Under the pieces are notes generated by a model that did not search any database, was not told the origin of the DNA, and saw nothing but the letters and a program-made list of their open reading frames with translations. Shown one piece after another: positions 5,676 through 7,294 of a stretch of DNA of 7,294 nucleotides. The number at the start of each line of letters is the position of its first letter. The stretch's first letter is position 1. Origin of the DNA: an uncultured Pseudomonadota bacterium (GTDB lineage Bacteria > Pseudomonadota > Gammaproteobacteria > Burkholderiales > Usitatibacteraceae); assembly GCA_946885905.1 (NCBI GenBank), contig CAMPHL010000122.1, positions 1 through 7,294 of the forward strand, read 5' to 3'. A program made the position numbers and the translations under genes.

Positions 5676-6629
5676 GTGAACATTATTCTCGTTTCGGACA
5701 GCCTCGCGAAGAGCCGTTCGGTGACTCTTTCGCAGGGACAGGTCCTGGCGATCGCCTTCGGCATCCTGGTCGCGGGCTTCATGCTCGCCATGGCGACCTA
5801 CATGGTGACCATGCGATTCGCGGTCGACCTGCGCAATCCCTACCTGCGTTCGCTGCTCTCGGCGCTCCACCAGGACGACCTCAAGCGTTCGGAAGCCGAG
5901 ATGAAGGAGAACCTCTCCGCGATGGCGGTGAAGGTCGGCGAGCTGCAGGCTCGCATCCTCCGGCTCGACGCCTTCGGCGAGCGCCTGGGCAAGGCGTTGA
6001 ACCTCAAGCCCGCGGAATTCCGCTTCGACGAGAAGCCGGGCCAGGGCGGTCCTGCGGTCCCTGCTTTCGGGCGGGAGCTGTCGATGGGCGAATTCCAGCA
6101 GATGCTGGACGAGCTTTCCCGCACCCTCGACGACAGGAGCGACAAGCTCGGCGTGCTGGACTCCTACCTGATGGACGACCGGCTCGCGCGCAAGGCGGTG
6201 CCCACGACGATGCCGGTCCCGATGTCGTACTACTCGTCCAACTACGGCTATCGCATCGATCCCATCACGGGCAAGAACTCCTTCCATACCGGCGTGGACC
6301 TCATCGCCCCGCACGGCACCCCCATCCTGGCGGCAGCCGGCGGCGTCGTCTCCGCGGTCGGCTACATGCACGAGTACGGCAACATCGTCGACGTGGACCA
6401 CGACAACGGCCTCACCTCGCGCTACGCGCACCTTTCCAAGGCCCTCGTGAAGGTGGGCGACGTGGTGCTCAAGGGCCAGAACATCGCCCGCGTCGGCGCC
6501 ACCGGCCGCGTGACCGGAGCGCACCTGCACTTCGAGGTGCGGGAGAAGGGCATCCCCTTGAACCCCAACAAGTTTCTTTCGCTCGGGACGCAGGCCGACT
6601 CCATGGTGAAGGCCTCGGCGGCGAAGTAG
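5676..6629 (+). CDS. Membrane-anchored M23 (LytM-type) peptidase
   Basis: 317-residue protein expected to act on peptidoglycan in the periplasm as a zinc endopeptidase cutting peptide cross-links. It has a short cytoplasmic N-terminus (MNIILVSDSL), one membrane anchor at about 22-45, a charged helical or coiled-coil stalk (about 55-110), a linker containing a second helix (137-170), and a C-terminal M23 domain (about 183-300). The domain opens with NYGYRIDPITGK. Metal ligands are complete: His204 and Asp208 (HTGVD) and His285 in HLH (283-285), with His252 in YAHLS as the further catalytic His. This points to an active enzyme rather than an EnvC/NlpD-like degenerate activator. GTG 5676 is chosen for its good Shine-Dalgarno and family-like N-terminus. 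It lies upstream of secA on the same strand, 96 bp away, and diverges from dciA. No closely spaced promoter is evident. Confidence 0.92.
   Translation: MNIILVSDSLAKSRSVTLSQGQVLAIAFGILVAGFMLAMATYMVTMRFAVDLRNPYLRSLLSALHQDDLKRSEAEMKENLSAMAVKVGELQARILRLDAFGERLGKALNLKPAEFRFDEKPGQGGPAVPAFGRELSMGEFQQMLDELSRTLDDRSDKLGVLDSYLMDDRLARKAVPTTMPVPMSYYSSNYGYRIDPITGKNSFHTGVDLIAPHGTPILAAAGGVVSAVGYMHEYGNIVDVDHDNGLTSRYAHLSKALVKVGDVVLKGQNIARVGATGRVTGAHLHFEVREKGIPLNPNKFLSLGTQADSMVKASAAK
5682..5710 (-). promoter_or_regulatory. Possible dciA promoter inside the M23 gene
   Basis: On the minus strand, AATAAT (5687 to 5682, 5/6 to TATAAT) follows TTCGCG (5710 to 5705, 3/6) at 17 bp. The transcript would start near 5675 and give a leader of about 22 nt before ATG 5653. 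The -10 overlaps codons 3-4 of the M23 gene. The -10 is good and the -35 is weak. Confidence 0.4.
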
Positions 6630-6641
6630 GTATTGCGCCCC

Positions 6642-6656
6642 GGGGGCCGTGCCCCC
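6642..6656 (+). terminator. Short GC hairpin after the M23 gene
   Basis: GGGGGC (6642-6647) pairs perfectly with GCCCCC (6651-6656) across a 3-nt loop, 12 bp after the M23 stop. No T-tract follows, only ATAT, so it may pause RNA polymerase or protect the 3' end rather than terminate. It occupies the place where a -35 for the downstream TATAAT would lie. Confidence 0.4.
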
Positions 6657-6671
6657 ATATCCCGATATAAT
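6657..6671 (+). promoter_or_regulatory. Probable secA promoter -10 with overlapping dyad
   Basis: A perfect TATAAT lies at 6666-6671, giving a predicted start near 6678 and a leader of about 48 nt to the secA GTG. No recognisable -35 exists at 15-19 bp, where the sequence is a G-run, and there is no TGn extension. A small dyad ATATC-CC-GATAT (6657-6668) overlaps the left half of the -10 and could be an operator or chance. Confidence 0.5.
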
Positions 6672-6679
6672 TGAAGACC

Positions 6680-6702
6680 ACCGGCCCCTGAACGGGGCCG
6701 GT
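6680..6702 (+). terminator. Strong hairpin: M23 terminator or secA leader stem
   Basis: CCGGCCCC (6681-6688) pairs perfectly with GGGGCCGG (6694-6701) across loop TGAAC. One more A-T pair (6680-6702) makes 9 bp, followed by a short T-rich stretch (TTT at 6702-6704, then CGCATTCATTT). It looks like an intrinsic terminator with a short U-tract. It also lies only about 2 nt after the predicted start of the secA promoter, so if that promoter is real the secA mRNA would begin with this stem. Confidence 0.6.
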
Positions 6703-6725
6703 TTCGCATTCATTTCCCTCCCGCC

Positions 6726-7294
<569 letters not shown>

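Noticed and set aside
5654..5791. Upstream extension of dciA to 198 codons
   Set aside because: The added N-terminus lies antisense to the M23 membrane anchor and does not resemble the DUF721 family; a -10-like site overlaps the intermediate ATG at 5683.
5387..6670. Plus-strand frame (427 codons) overlapping dciA and the M23 gene
   Set aside because: Gly/Arg/Pro-rich shadow of the M23 gene in another frame.

Overview
This is a high-GC proteobacterial chromosome segment (about two thirds G+C by eye), most likely from a betaproteobacterium. The gene order lpxC, small two-helix membrane protein, convergent DUF721/DciA gene, M23 peptidase, secA is one I associate with Betaproteobacteria, and the LpxC and SecA N-termini read like that class. 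Genus cannot be told from this window.

Layout: (1) Bases 1-3824 hold two tandem same-strand genes for c-di-GMP turnover proteins, 18 bp apart. The first is a GAF-GGDEF-EAL protein cut by the left edge. The second is a seven-helix membrane sensor fused to GGDEF-EAL. (2) lpxC follows (3838-4752), with a good sigma-70-type promoter inside the end of the preceding gene, placed so that the transcript would begin at or next to the ATG (a likely leaderless mRNA). A 60-residue membrane protein starts at the base after the lpxC stop. (3) The convergent intergenic gap 4936-5194 (259 bp) is largely filled by a 172-bp structure with perfect 25-bp inverted arms, readable as a small non-coding MITE-like insertion flanked by CATG, followed by an imperfect stem-loop that runs into the stop codon of the next gene. 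(4) dciA (DUF721, minus strand) and an M23 peptidase gene (plus strand) diverge with only 22 bp between start codons, so their promoters must lie inside each other's coding sequences or further away. (5) The M23-secA gap (96 bp) holds two GC-rich hairpins and a perfect TATAAT. secA starts at a GTG and runs off the right edge.

How the genes fit together: the window is mainly envelope and replication housekeeping. LpxC commits lipid A synthesis, the M23 protein acts on or regulates peptidoglycan, SecA drives protein export, and DciA assists loading or activity of the replicative helicase. The two GGDEF-EAL proteins add local c-di-GMP control. I see no defence system, CRISPR, tRNA, rRNA or transposase. 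Nothing here amounts to a clearly new multi-gene system. The least explained parts are the inverted-repeat element, the probable leaderless lpxC start, the compressed dciA/M23 divergent region and the secA leader hairpin.
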